A DNA stretch of 64,000 nt from Sympetrum striolatum (Eukaryota > Arthropoda > Insecta > Odonata > Libellulidae): assembly GCA_947579665.1 (NCBI GenBank), contig OX388347.1:24544562-24608561 (forward strand). Reading direction: 5' to 3'. Made by a program: the position numbers and the translations under genes. Below are positions 23,599 through 35,389 of this stretch, in pieces. The number at the start of each line of letters is the position of its first letter. Within the stretch, counting starts at the first letter, position 1. Under the pieces are notes generated by a model that did not search any database, was not told the origin of the DNA, and saw nothing but the letters and a program-made list of their open reading frames with translations.

Positions 23599-24766
23599 AC
23601 GAGTAAAATGTTGCTTGCATACTGCAAGCAGATCGACAACACTAATTTCATATTGGCATCATATCGGGACGGACATCAAAAGAAAAAAAAATTCAAAATA
23701 TTCGTAGAATTCGCTGCAATTTAATCGCCTGGCAGCGAACCCCGGTCTTCCTGGTGTACTTACTATGCAGCAAAATAGAAGATTACCATATCAAACTATG
23801 TGTGAAAATTCAAGCAAAACTATTAGGTGCAACTACCTCAAACGACGTCCTACTATTCACATACACTCCTTATTTGAGAAATTATAATGTGCTCTGGCAT
23901 CGAACCCAGGAACAGCATGGTCTTATCTATTTTTTTTCATAAACAAAGTGTTAATATACTACTTCCATCTAAGCAAGAGCTCCCTTACATATCGATAAAT
24001 GCATAAAAAAATTATGAAAAGATACCCCATAGTGTTATATATGGGGGATATTTTTACCGCCCGGCATCGAACCCGGGTCTTTCAGGCAATACCTTCTATG
24101 CAGCACAACAGAAAAACACCATCTCTAACCGCGTATGCAAATTCAAGCAGAAATATTGGTTACAACTGCCTCAAATGACGTCCTACTTTTCCTTTATATT
24201 CCTTATGAGAGAAACGTTATTGTGCTCTGGCTTCGAACCCAGGAACAGTACGGTCTTATGAAAATTTTTTTCTAAAACTTATTCGTACCATACATCTTCC
24301 AGCCAAGCACGAACATCCTATCATTTCGATAAGTGCATCTAAAAAAATAATGAAAAACGGCTCCCATGTATTTTAAAGGGCAGATCTTTGCATCGTCCTA
24401 GCATCGAACCCAGGATAACTTTTGTAAAATTCATTGATGTTTTCGAAAGTCCAAGACCATAAATATAGGCACCTTGAGTTTTACTTCTCTACCTATCCGG
24501 AAAGTATTTTTTTTTAATTCCCGAAAATCACGGCAATGCATTCAAACGGGAAAAATCGGGACTTTGGGGCCCTCTGGAATCGAACCTATGACACTGAGGA
24601 TCAAAGTCTCTTTTTTCCTGGGGGTTTCACGTTATGGCCAATATGTCATAAAAATTTCAGATCAATGACGCTTGTAGTTTAGGCTGTGAATTTGTATCCT
24701 ATCTATCTATCTATCTATATAGGTATATATATGAATGAATCCGGAGAAGCATCTATATATAATAGA
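23599..24766. repeat. Array unit 5, type beta
   Basis: Boxes begin at 23736 (changed to GGCAGCGAAC), 23901, 24068, 24234, 24405 and 24581, with spacing as in unit 2. It ends in TATC repeats and the tail ATGAATGAATCCGGAGAAGC, after which the array stops. Confidence 0.8.
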
Positions 24767-27640
24767 TTACAGATGTTTTTTGAAATAGAAGGGCTTTAGC
24801 ATAATTTTTTACTTAAGATTGCTTTTCTCAATTTAACTGATAGAATATTATAACCTGTTAGGTTGCAGATGTTGGTCATATCATCTTCTAAATTTATCAA
24901 CGAATCACACATCTTTCGCTTCGTCTTATGTTTATAGGTTGATGAAAATAAAGAGTTGAATGAAGAATGTAGAAGATTTTCCTTGATTCGGTGTTTCTTT
25001 CACAGCGGCGAGTGGTCTAGTATCAACGAATCTCCAACAACCTATACCTGACCGAAATGAATAAAAAATAAAATGAAATCGAATAAACGAATTTCATGTT
25101 TTGCTATCCGCAAAATACAATAAGTCAAAGACATTTCATTAGAATCGTTAATTCTGTGTTGTAGTGTGCTAAGTTTTGGTCACCATAACAAATATTCCAC
25201 TTTTTATAGCCTGACATCGTGGAACGCAATCTAAACCGATAAGAATCAATAATACGAAGTACGTTTCTGATTTGTTTATTTCATACTACATCATAAAAAA
25301 CTTCCTCTTAAAAGTATTCCGAGCCTAATGCATACCTTAATTTTTTGAATAAATTTTACTTCATTTTATATAAAAGAGACAGGGGAGGTGTGTTTTCTAT
25401 AATCTTAGACCTCGTCATCCTAGGAATAATATACATCTGTGTTTGTCTTAGGTGATTATCACCTGATATACATTTATATCCTACCTGTCAGTAGTGTTCA
25501 ATGTTCGTTTCTATTCAGCCGTTGTGATTTCCGTTTTTTATTAGATTTTATCCACTGCCTATGTTGATAATTTCTCCTCTAGAGTGCCTGTTGCCTTCTA
25601 ATACTGGTACGTTCTGAAAAATACTTTCGCAGGTTGTTTTTGGGTGATTTGGCTAATAAAAACGCAACCCAGCACTTAGCCACTTACAACTGGCACCGAT
25701 TGAAGAGTAAAGATTGACTGCTATTGAGTCAAGCAAAGAAGATAAAATCAAATGTTACTGAGATAAGCTAAGTCAGGAGTGAATCAGAAGAACTGCTTAG
25801 ATCGAAGGAAAGCCAAGGCCATTTATTCTATTCCATAGATACAAAGGATAAAAGACTTGGTAGTATTGAATGGCTAATCAACATGAAACGGAAATGTATG
25901 GCGAAAACAGAAAGTGTATCTGATATAATTTACATTCATAGGGTCAAAGTAACTAAGCGCTACTATAAACTCAACGCATTGACGAATTAATTCGTGGTAT
26001 TCCCTGACTAAATAAAAATAAAATAGCTCTATTTTCATTAGGAAGGTATTTTCTATTTCATTGTAGGACATTTTTGCACAATACAACACATTTATGCGAG
26101 TGTTATTGTGCAAAGATGTCCTTCGATAAAATAGAAAATAGTTTCCTTGCGAAAAGTACAGCTATTTTATTTTCCATTTGAGCATTAGTATGTTCAAATC
26201 ATCCAAGTCTACGCACGAATAGCATAGTAAGCAGCAAAGAGGAAACTGGAAACTTATACTAAACTCTCAGTACCAAACTTTAAGATTAAGGAGACTAAGA
26301 TTAAATTGCAATGAATAAATATTTTAAAAATAACGAAGTAATCCATTAATTATAAAATATTAATTACATCTTTGGTGAAATATTATGGACGATGATGAAG
26401 TCATCGAATTTTATCTCTTATTTCCTTCCTCGAAGTTTTGGCCATACCAATGCATATTATCTAAAATTCTGAATTTTGTTTTCAGGTTCAATGATGGTCC
26501 CCCGTCGACGAGGAAGCTGTGATCTTAAAATTGTCGCTGACAATAGCTTGACTGGAGTCCCTTAGAATGGGAAAAAGAATAGAAGTTCTCACTGACTCAT
26601 ACTACTAGTTTCGCGAAGACCAATATGGTGTTCTCACTGACTGACCATTAGGTAAGGCTCGGAGGGAAATTGGTATTGACTATGACGGAGTGGCATAAGA
26701 CCAACAGAGGAAACTTCTGCACCAATGAGGACTCGTAAGGAGGAACTACGGGCAACATCAATAAGTAGATATCAGTGAGTACAAAAGTGCGTTGTGTACT
26801 ATCCATTTCTTATGGGGACGCTTTTACTCGTCTGGATTCGATCCAGGAACGATTTATAAAAGAGTATCCTATTATCATCGCAAGTAATACAGTTAAAAGT
26901 AATAAAATATTTAACACTGCATGGCATCCAGTTTTCCAATTTTGTTGGAACACACACACACGTAGGCAACGATTTGTATGAATATACAAGTTGAACTGCC
27001 GATTGATTTGCCGTTGCTGTTTGTTTGTCCTTGCGATGAAATGGAAGACTGGAAGCCAAATTAACCACCCTGACCATCATTGATTCGAGTGGGTGCTGGA
27101 ATTTCACTTGAAAATAAAAAACCAAAATATCCTCGAAATGTCACTAATCTACTTAGAGCGATCATAAACTATGGATTCGGCTTTCATCTTGGGCATTTTA
27201 TTTTTTGGCGCTTGCTACAATCTGCTTCTAGAAGTGCTAAGTGTGTATTATGCCTACAATAATTACTTATAGATTGTACGTTGTACCTGTACCAAGTTTC
27301 AGTGAAATTTCTGCTGAGGTTCCAAAGATATGCTGAGCAATAGATACCTATGAAACCCGAAATGTTATCACTTTTTAAATGAAACTATATTTCATGACCT
27401 AAGTATGAGTCTGTACTAAAATATTTATTGGAAGCTATGGTTGATTTCGTAGAATCATTAAAAATAATTTTTATTTTTAATTTAAATAAATACCGCAAGA
27501 AAACAGAGAACTTCACTTGCATTTCTTATTTAAGCACTTTGATTCGTCTGGGGTTGTACCTGATTCCTCGTCTCCATTCTGAAGAAATTCTGTTGAAGTG
27601 CTACTTAATAATTTTCAGGTTGTATATCTATTGCGAAATA
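24767..27640. other. Intergenic DNA, no supported gene
   Basis: Frames 25874-26113 and 26799-27125 (minus) and 26775-26981 (plus) have no recognisable domain. Around 26480-26760 the sequence is GC-richer and an acceptor-like TTTTGTTTTCAG precedes an ATG, but the frame closes after about 24 codons. A lone TTCGATCC box near 26833 is not part of a clear SINE. Confidence 0.45.
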
Positions 27641-27735
27641 AAAGTAAAAAGAAACATCGTACTAGTATAAGTTAAAAATAAATTCTATAAGGATTGATCT
27701 TCTTATCGTTGATTATACATTTCAACAAAAAGTAT
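27641..27735. repeat. Fragment shared with 17.87 kb
   Basis: Resembles 17866-17960 (shared CATCGTACTAG, then GATTGATCTTCTTATCG against GATTAATCTTATTATCG). Here the fragment lacks the GAAAGTA-type element and instead runs back into TTGCGAAATAAAAGT, so it may be the unoccupied form of that site. Confidence 0.5.
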
Positions 27736-27842
27736 GAGGAATTTTACAAGACTAAAGATTTTGTTTTTGATAACCTATCCTATTGAACTAAGCTAATGTG
27801 AGAGATATTGAATTCTCTTCTCTGCAAAAAATAGAACTTATA

Positions 27843-27870
27843 TAGGGTGCATTATGAAAGTAATGCGCAT
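27843..27870. repeat. mariner terminal inverted repeat, left
   Basis: Matches the right repeat at 27 of 28 positions when inverted. Confidence 0.93.
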
Positions 27871-27913
27871 TTTCTGGAAAAAGTTGATTTATTGATCTGA
27901 TTGGTGCAAATGA

Positions 27914-28962
27914 CTAAAATTCTTCAAAATAGTCTCCACTTGCACCAATACACTTGCGGAGACGATTCTGCCACGCCTGGAAAGCACCCTGAAACTCCTC
28001 GATGCTAATGCCTCTCAGGAATCTTGTGACGTGAGCTTGAATGTTTTCCACTGACTCCCAGTGCTTTCCCTTCAGCTCTCTCTTCAGTCGGGGGAACAAA
28101 AAAAAGTCGCACGGAGCCAAGTCAGGGCTGTAAGGAGGCTGGGGCACCATGGGGGTCTTCTTCTGGGTCAGATGTTTGTTGACGACGAAGGCCGTGTGGC
28201 TGGGGGCATTGTCGTGGTGGAGCTTGAAGACGTCTTTGATGTCAGGCCTGACGCGCGCGACCCGGGGTTTCAGTCTCTTGAACACCTCCAGGTAAAAGGC
28301 TGCGTTGACAGTTTGTCCTTGCGGTACAAACTCAAAATGGACGATTCCTCGGACGTCAAAGAAGACAATCAGCATTGTTTTGATGCGAGACTTGCTCATC
28401 CGCGCTTTTTTGGGTTTGGGAGAAGATTGTGTGTGCCACTCGGAGCTCTACCTCTTGGATTCTGGATCGTATCGAATATCCAGGATTCGACCCCGGTTAG
28501 AGTAGAGTTTAAAAAGCCTGGATCATTCCTAATCAATTTCAACAATTCTTCACTCCGCAAAACTCGAACTTCTTAATGCACCTCCGTCAACACCTTCGGC
28601 ACAAGCTTTGCGCAGACCTTTCGCATTTGCAAATCCTCCGTCACTATCCCATGTACCGCAAATGTCGACAAGTTCAGGGTGTCAGCGATTGCCTGGATAC
28701 TTAATCGACGGTCTGAACTCAAAACTTCGCGCACACGCTGAACGTTTTCATCGGTTCGGGCTGTTGTTGGACGTCCAGAACGGGGCTCGTCGGTGACCTC
28801 CTCCCTGCCCTCCTTGAAGGTCTTGTGCCACCTTCCGCATTGAGATCTCGAAATGCATTCCTCCTTAAAGGCCTCTTGAAGCATTTAGCAAGTTTCCGCT
28901 GCATTCTTCCCAAGCCGCACACAAAATTTGATCACGTATCGCTGTTCAAGTGAACGCTCCAA
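27914..28962 (-). pseudogene. mariner transposase pseudogene (DD34D)
   Basis: The minus-strand reading covers the whole ~349-residue transposase. The N-terminal part has LERSLEQRYVIKFCVRLGKN and the helix-turn-helix DNA-binding region (SQCGRWHKTFKEG, then DEPRSGRPTTARTDENV). The catalytic half has HHDNAPSHTA and PYSPDLAPCDFF; the second and third Asp are 34 residues apart, as in mariner DD34D. Breaks: the start codon reads TTG (28960-28962); stops at 28885-28887 and 28573-28575; a one-base frameshift near 28475; and a TAG at 28448-28450. The first catalytic Asp, in the TGDESW motif, reads Val (28489-28491). It cannot encode active enzyme but could be mobilised in trans because both ends are intact. 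The stop at 27914 follows ASGDYFEEF, the usual C-terminus. Confidence 0.93.
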
Positions 28963-29128
28963 CGCGCCGTGACACAAACGAAAAACAGACTTCGTTCAAA
29001 GACTCGTCCTACCGCTCCTACTGCTTGGAGCGAACCGAGACCGGGCTCGTTTTGAAAAGGGGATTCTCCACAACAATATCCGACCAATCCGAGAGCGCTG
29101 CAATGGATTGTTGCGTCACAATAAAATC

Positions 29129-29156
29129 ATGCGCATTACTTTCATAATGCACCCTG
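29129..29156. repeat. mariner terminal inverted repeat, right
   Basis: ATGCGCATTACTTTCATAAT, then GCACCCTG, followed by TA. Confidence 0.93.
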
Positions 29157-29158
29157 TA

Positions 29159-32100
29159 TATAGTCCTACCTCTACTTTCCCTGTTGAGAAGTTACGTGAA
29201 ATTCAGCTATGTTTATAGACTACTACGTCCTGATCTCTTATGATGGGTAAACACCCACGCTTACTGAGTATTATAATCCAGAAAAACTTCCATATAATGC
29301 AGAAAAAAGAACCTTTATTTTGAGCACATATGTAATAAAATAATTGCTCAGTAAAAGAAAACAATGCGGAATCATAAACTCATCATATATCGTATAAGAG
29401 AAACGTTATGGTTCCTTACCTTCTCCTCTGATTCTGGAGAACTGCCGAATCTTGTTTCTTAGGTTCAGTGTCCTGTAGTAACCATTTGTCTTTCTAAGAA
29501 TTAAGGTTAATTCTGTTGCAAGAAACGGTAACTGAATCAGATAAAGCAAACGCATGTTCTGTCACTATCGACATTCTTACGTTATTCCACTGGATTTATA
29601 TCTGATATAGCAATGCATCAAGAAATAATATGCACTTATTGTTTTGATTTATTCATCTACGTTAATGAGTGCTTAGATATTTTGGGATACTCCAACTAAG
29701 CCGTGAAGCCTTCGATGACTTCATTGTTCAACGGAAGAACCAAATTACGAGTATACCTATATTGTAGGAAAATATTCACGGGCCTCAAGTCGAACAGCGC
29801 TAAGAAAATTTATGGAAGGATGGACGTTCACGTGCTTTTCTATCGTTTTTTTCTCCATGAAAAGTTAAAATGAATCTTGCTTACTGGCTTGAGACAAGTT
29901 TCACAATAAATATACTCTATAAAGTTTGCATTTCTTATTGTGTATGTTGTATTTCTGATATCAATTATGAAAAATTTCATTAGACTTATTTTTTAAATAA
30001 CCTCGTTCATTGACCTAAGCTGAGCTGAAAGATATTTGATTATCTTCAGTACAGTTAAAACTTCTCTATTTAATCTTACTTCTATATCGCTGGTTGAGAT
30101 TAAATGAGGGCTTAAGCGAACTGAAGATAAACACCCTTTTTATGCTCTCTATTATTTTCTTAGTTGCCTCACGTAATTAGCCTGAAATTATTCACGTCCA
30201 TAACGAGTTTAATGAGTACTTACGAGAAGTTACAGTTAGTAAAACTGAAGAATAAAGTACAGATATTGTCTTCAGAAATTTTCTGTTCAGAATGTCCAAC
30301 CTGTTTTATTTTTCTTGCCATTGTCTCGTAGTAGTATGAATTCGTATGCAATCCCTCATTTCCTCTAAGCCATTGAAGCTCGAATGAGGGAATTACACAC
30401 TAGTGTACTTCCCCAATAACTTCTCTGACAAATCCCGTGTTAGATCGAAATTTCACCCTTTTTGGATTGCTTCGACTCTAACTGGATCCGGAGTTGCATT
30501 CTCATGGAATTCGTTAACGCACTATAGATACGTACCGAGGCCCCTTTCGGATACAGATAAAGAGATACTTCCATGGTCAAATGAAAGTTGAATGCTCTTG
30601 ATTGTAAGCTTGGTCCAGGGAAGGTATTTGGAGTTTACTTTATCCGATTCCTTCCGCATTCTAACATACTGCATTGTAGAGAAAACCAAGTCGATAAAGC
30701 AGAGTTACTTTATCGAGCATACGAACTCAAAATAGGGACACTAGTGATTTGAGAAATGGCAAAGGAGAGGCGGTTCTATTATGAATATAAAATAAAGCAA
30801 AACATATTTTTCACCGGCTAGGAATAATTGGAAATTAAATTCACAATATAAACCCATTATATCATCTCGATTTACAAAAAGGCGACCTCTGAAATACTTA
30901 ACTGGCCGACTTATGAATCTATTTGTATATACTTGTTCAGATACTTTTTTTTTAGTTAAATAAATTTTTTCTTGAATTTAAAAGGACCTTTGTCGTAAAA
31001 TATTCTTGAATTTTTACACTAATTCATTTCCTGAAGTACATTTATTTTATTAATGTCCTTTATTTTTTGAAGTTAAGCAAATTTGTTCCAAAAATAGGTG
31101 TCCTTTTCATTCCAATTTATTTTTAATTACTTCAAAAAATTTCGAAGATAAACAGGAAGGAATGCCTCTTTTCAGTATAGTTTTGGTAAGTGAAAGGCCA
31201 ACTTACGGTTTCCAAACTATCAGATATACATAACTATTGCCAATAGGAATAACGTTAGAAGTTAGCCAATCGTCCGTTGTCAAAGTCGGTCCAGTATATT
31301 GGTACGGAAGCAATGTCTAAAGCAGTTATAAATCGTTATACGTCAATGCTTTCCTTCCTTGATTGAGTAATCGATTTGTAAGAATGAGAGTAATCAGTAA
31401 TCAGACGACAAAAGTATGTAACAATACAGAACTAGTAAGACAAAGTTTACATTTAAGAATCTCTAAGGATAGGAAAGATTATTATATTTGCTTGTCACAA
31501 GTCTATCTACAAAAACATCAACGATGTTTCATTTAAAGAAATACAAACTTTTAAAGTTAGCGGAGGTAGATATATATTCACGGAACCCCTTACTCCGTCT
31601 CATACGCAGTTTTTGCCTTCATATCTGACCGTTATATATTTCATATTAGTATTATTCAATATTTTCTTGAGACTATAAAACTGGACGTTAGCGAGTTTAT
31701 TTGTTGCCTGTGTAAGTACATTTTATCTCAGCTCTAATTTCCATATTCCATTCAAGTAATGAATTGTAAGGGGATTGCATGATTTCAAGGTGAAAGATAG
31801 TCATCGCCAGACTCGTATATTCACTTAAGTTACGGTCATGTAAATAAATGCTTAACAGCTGAATATAATGTGTTCTCCCTCGAAATGCTTACAGTGAAAT
31901 GTATCAGTCTATAACCGAAACCAAGTATCCCTTGATTTTGTGTTATCTTCGGTATTTCGAATGAATGATGCAAAAATGAAATTCCCGCTCACACGCAAGC
32001 CACGGTAGGGTAAGCAACTTTGAATGAGAGATCGGAAAATTTCTCCCGCACTAAAAAACAATCTCATAGTAGAGTAATGTAACCGGGTAATAGCAATAGT

Positions 32101-32173
32101 TTAGAAAATATTTACAATACTCTCCTAATGGAAACTTAGGATAGGAATTTTCAAAACATGGTTATTTCTTGGC
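29159..32173. other. AT-rich DNA, nothing recognised
   Basis: The only notable frame (30403-30591, 62 codons) has no domain. No repeats or termini were identified. Confidence 0.5.
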
Positions 32174-33625
32174 CTTTCAATTTATTTATTACAATTTTCG
32201 CCGCAGTTAGACAGCAGTCTGGTGGCAGCTAATCTCAATATATAAAATATACAATTAATAAATTAATATACAATCCATAAATAATACTATGAATTAATAA
32301 TTCCAATAAAAGAAAAAAATCACATTACTGTAATTACCAATACCTTATAATTTTTTATATATAAATATGATTACACAATTCCACAATTATTTGAGCATAT
32401 ACTAGTAAGTTAACACTACAACAATACAGAACATTTCTTCTTAAATGATTTTGGATTTTTAGGAAGGGACTCAAATAGCTCCCCAGGTAACTTGTTCCAC
32501 TCTGCTATGCCTCTATTCAAGAAAGAGTATTTAGCTATATTGGTTCTTTGCGGCCTAAGTTTTATTTTGTGATTATGACTTCTTCCTAAAAAGTTTGGTG
32601 TTTCTAATAAACTTTTAAAACTTTCCCATCCCTTACTACCTGTAACTATCTGGTAAATACAGCCTAGCCTGTTTATTTTCCTCCTCTTCTCCAGCGATTC
32701 CCATCCTAGAATCTTTAACATTTCTGACACGCTATCTGTTTTCTTAAATCTACCCATAACGTAACGAGCTGCTTTTCTTTGAACTTTTCTTAGATGATAT
32801 CTATGGGATGAAATCGTTTTCTTGTTTGTAAATGTGATGTGCATACTTTTGCTCACGTTAATACTCATTTTATGTTTTTTAATCCATTTTTCTACCGAGT
32901 TTAAATCCCCCTGTAGTGCATCCCTATCCTCGTTATTTTTTATCTTTCTATAAATGATACAATCATCTGCAAATAAGCGGATATTTGAGTTGACGCAGTC
33001 AGGAAGGTCATTAATATAGAGTAGGAAAAGTAAAGGCCCGATGACACTTCCTTGAGGTACTCCCGAGGTTACATCGTCATCATCAGAGTATTCCTCATTC
33101 ACCCTTACTTTTTGAGTTCTATCATTGAGAAAATTCTTTATCCATATGAGTACTCTTTTATCAATGTTTAAATTTACTAATTTGTACAAAAGTATCTCAT
33201 GTCGTATTTTATCGAATGCCTTATCAAAGTCTATGATAATGCCATCTACCGAATCTCTACCATCTACCGCGCTTATTATATCCTGATATAGTCCCAACAA
33301 TTGAGTTTCGCATGAATGATTTTTTATAAAGCCGTGCTGGCACTCGCTAAGCCAATTACTCTCTTCCCAGTGATTTCTAAGGTATTCTGCTACAATTTTC
33401 TCCATAGTTTTACAAACAACGGACGTTAAGCTAACCGGCCTGTAATTTTTAACGTTTGTTTTATCTCCTCGCTTATAAAGAGGAATAACTGTGGCTTTTT
33501 TCCAGTCTGATGGTAGACAATAATTATTTAGAGTTGCGTTAAATATTAATTTTAAGTAAGGAATGATTTCCATTGATCCTAGCTTTAAGGCCTCTGTTGA
33601 TATATCATCTATAATTCAACGGATG
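32174..33625 (-). mobile_element. CR1/jockey-like LINE, 5' truncated
   Basis: A non-LTR retrotransposon 3' fragment on the minus strand. It begins abruptly within the reverse transcriptase (DDISTEALKLGS, about 33620) and runs through the stop at 32416. A ~240-bp AT-rich 3' UTR follows and finishes with AATAAATAAA near 32185. No upstream endonuclease region is present, as expected for LINE copies that stop early during insertion. No target duplication was confirmed. Confidence 0.85.
32416..33573 (-). pseudogene. LINE reverse transcriptase, internal deletion
   Basis: The 385-codon frame has the reverse transcriptase blocks in order: NYRPVSLTSVVCK (about residues 43-55), CQHGFIKNHSCETQLL (78-93), DFDKAFDKIRHEILLYKL (115-132), GVPQGSVIGPLLFLLYINDL (171-190) and the catalytic FADD (201-204). 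Then HITFTNKK (about 245-252) joins almost directly to LRKVQRKAARYVMGRF (261-276). In related elements about 100 residues separate these, including the YLGV block and the RPxLEYA block, so there is an in-frame internal deletion. The C-terminal tail (KYSFLNRGIAEWNKLPGE) is intact. The frame is open throughout and starts within the polymerase, so the Met is not a true start. It resembles CR1/L2 or jockey-group elements; exact clade not determined. Confidence 0.85.
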
Positions 33626-33944
33626 TTAACGTTGATAAACATGGAAATTATATAAAAATCCTTATCTAGGAAAAAATGTGGATCTAGATAAGTTGAATTA
33701 GATTTCAGATTAAAGGAATGCATAAATAAATCAAGTTTTGAGCTCAATGGATGAACAGACAATAGGGAATAATGGAGAGCTCGACGTGATATGCACAGAG
33801 TAATGCAATGCGGTCCAAAATATAAAATGAAGTTTACTTCAAGAGTACTTAAATCAGGAGATAATAGCAAAATTTATATTCTAATATAAAATGTTTTCAA
33901 TTAAATACTGTCTCCTAAATACAGAAAGAAATAAAACATAATGT
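33626..33944. other. Spacer between two LINE fragments
   Basis: The 84-codon minus-strand frame 33616-33870 has no reverse transcriptase motif and is probably chance. Confidence 0.45.
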
Positions 33945-34466
33945 TCATATTTATTTATTGAAGATGTCATTGCAAGTTGACCTTATGGCCAGGTGGCAAT
34001 GTTTAAGGGGAACATAAAAATGAAGAGGGAAACCCCTCCAAAAACCTCTCGTAGGCTGTACAATTAAATTACACAATACATGTAGGTACATAAGAAATAA
34101 AATCAATCATACATAAAATATATATATATGATCTATCATTTAACTAAAATAATATATTATATGGTAAGGTATCCACATAATTATATACATATGAATAGAT
34201 CGAATGAAACAAATACAACTCGAGATAATAATACAGAGTAAATAGCCATGAATACTCAATAATAAATTACATACAGTTTAGCTTAAGCTTATTTTTGAAA
34301 ATTTTCACATTTTTATGCATTGGCATGAGAATTTTATCAGGTAAAGCGTTCCATTCCCTAATTCCCCTACTAGTGAGAGAGTATTTTTCTACGTCTGTTT
34401 TCTTCTCACTTTCCTTGATTTTAAAACTATGGTTCCCGCATAATTTAGAGCAATTCTGAGGCAAAA
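33945..34466 (-). pseudogene. 3' end of a second CR1-like LINE
   Basis: The minus-strand frame 34464-34267 reads KKTDVEKYSLTSRGIREWNA, then LPDKI and KIFKNKLK. This is the same tail as the LINE at 32.4 kb (KYSFLNRGIAEWNKLP...SFKKK). A ~320-bp 3' UTR with the CCATAAGGTCAACTTGCAAT block follows and ends in AATAAATAAA (near 33955). Only the last ~50 residues and the UTR are present. It is a separate, more diverged copy, inserted in the same direction as its neighbour. Confidence 0.75.
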
Positions 34467-34479
34467 TCCATATGAGAAT

Positions 34480-35389
34480 TATTGATATAAGTCAAAAGTA
34501 AATAAATTTTCAATTGCGGTACTATCACCTACCTACAGCAGAACTGTGCTTTATAGTATTGGGAAGAGGAAACGTAGCTCGAAAACAGAAACAGAAAACT
34601 GAATGTAAATATTAGGTAATTGGAAATGTGGCGTTACTGATCATGGTCTTTCGATATAAAGAGAAATAGGTTAAATAGAACTGTGAGTTACTTAGTAGCT
34701 GAGTACATGGCTGAGGAATTTATCGTTGAATTACGACGCTGAGAATTTGTTTTCGCTAATTAAGGAATTTCACCTAATATTCAAGTGACAGTGGGGTTAC
34801 AAATAAAATATTTGGGAAGCTCCAAATACTCTGCTGGAGCGGAAAATGCCCTTAGTTATCCTGATTCAGAAGATATAGTATTAGGAGAAATGTTTAGCCA
34901 GTATGCAGCGGTAATTAAATGTTAAATTAAATTAAGTAAAGTTAATTACTAAGCATTCTTATTTGGTTGGATATGAATTAGTTAAGGTTAGATTATTAAG
35001 TATGAAATGAGAAAAAATTAAGAATATCTTAGTGCTCTGTCTTACGTAACAACCAAAGACCAAAAGGAAAGTTACTGATAAATTTTACCAACAAATATAA
35101 TCCAGTCACAGGATTTAGGGTGTATAGAAATATTCGAATTTAGGTTTCCAGTGCACCGTATCCCGTATCACAACCCTAAATTACTCTAGGCATGAAGTTC
35201 TGATATATATTCTACAATGAAAGGAGTGAAATATCACCAAGTTTTTTTAACAAGAATGAATTTTGTTAATTCTTTATGAACGATTCTTCTCTTGCACAAG
35301 ATTTGGAATGCCGAAAATTACATTGATGATACTGGAGTTTAATTGTAATTTTTTGTTTCTACACAGTTGTTAAGATCGAGGAGATAATT
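34480..35389. other. AT-rich DNA, nothing recognised
   Basis: No supported frame or repeat before the left end of the TTA-flanked element. Confidence 0.5.

Larger units (their letters stand above)
19975..24766. repeat. Higher-order tandem array with CGAACC boxes
   Basis: Tandem units start at CGAGTAAAATGTTGCTTGCA (or GTAGC) at about 19975, 21109, 22307, 23421 and 23599, giving lengths of about 1134, 1198, 1114, 178 and 1168 bp. Each full unit holds six sub-blocks, each with one TCGAACC-like box; there are 25 boxes in all. Box spacings repeat exactly by unit type. Units 1 and 3 give 149/148, 157, 166, 170, 176. Units 2 and 5 give 165, 168/167, 166, 171, 176. The pattern is alpha-beta-alpha-(short beta)-beta, so the higher-order period is ~2.33 kb. 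Units end with CTTGTGGTTTAGGCTGTGAA, then a short microsatellite, then ATGAATGAATCCGGAGAAGC. On the minus strand the boxes read GGTTCGATNCC, like a tRNA B box. The small frames here, with phrases such as SGIEPR and ASNPGL, are read-throughs of the boxes. Confidence 0.85.
27843..29156 (-). mobile_element. Full-length, inactive mariner element
   Basis: A 1314-bp element with 28-bp terminal inverted repeats. The left repeat (27843-27870) reads TAGGGTGCATTATGAAAGTA and ends in ATGCGCAT. The right repeat (29129-29156) is its inverse, differing only at the outermost base. TA lies directly outside both ends (27841-27842 and 29157-29158), the usual Tc1/mariner target duplication. The length is typical of mariner (~1.3 kb). 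It carries one transposase gene on the minus strand, broken by several mutations. The 171- and 66-codon plus-strand frames inside it are antisense shadows. Confidence 0.95.

Noticed and set aside
20826..24668. Several short frames with recurring SGIEPR, GFEPR or ASNPGL phrases
   Set aside because: These phrases come from the repeated CGAACC boxes read in frame, not from related proteins.
19975..24766. CRISPR-like array (regular spacing of a short conserved box)
   Set aside because: The box is only ~8-12 bp, the intervening DNA is itself repetitive, spacing is 150-176 bp, and the genome is eukaryotic.
26480..26760. Possible exon after a TTTTGTTTTCAG acceptor
   Set aside because: The frame opened by the ATG closes after about 24 codons and the other frames also carry stops.
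28061..28576. 171-codon plus-strand frame
   Set aside because: Antisense shadow of the mariner transposase, which has clear family motifs on the minus strand.
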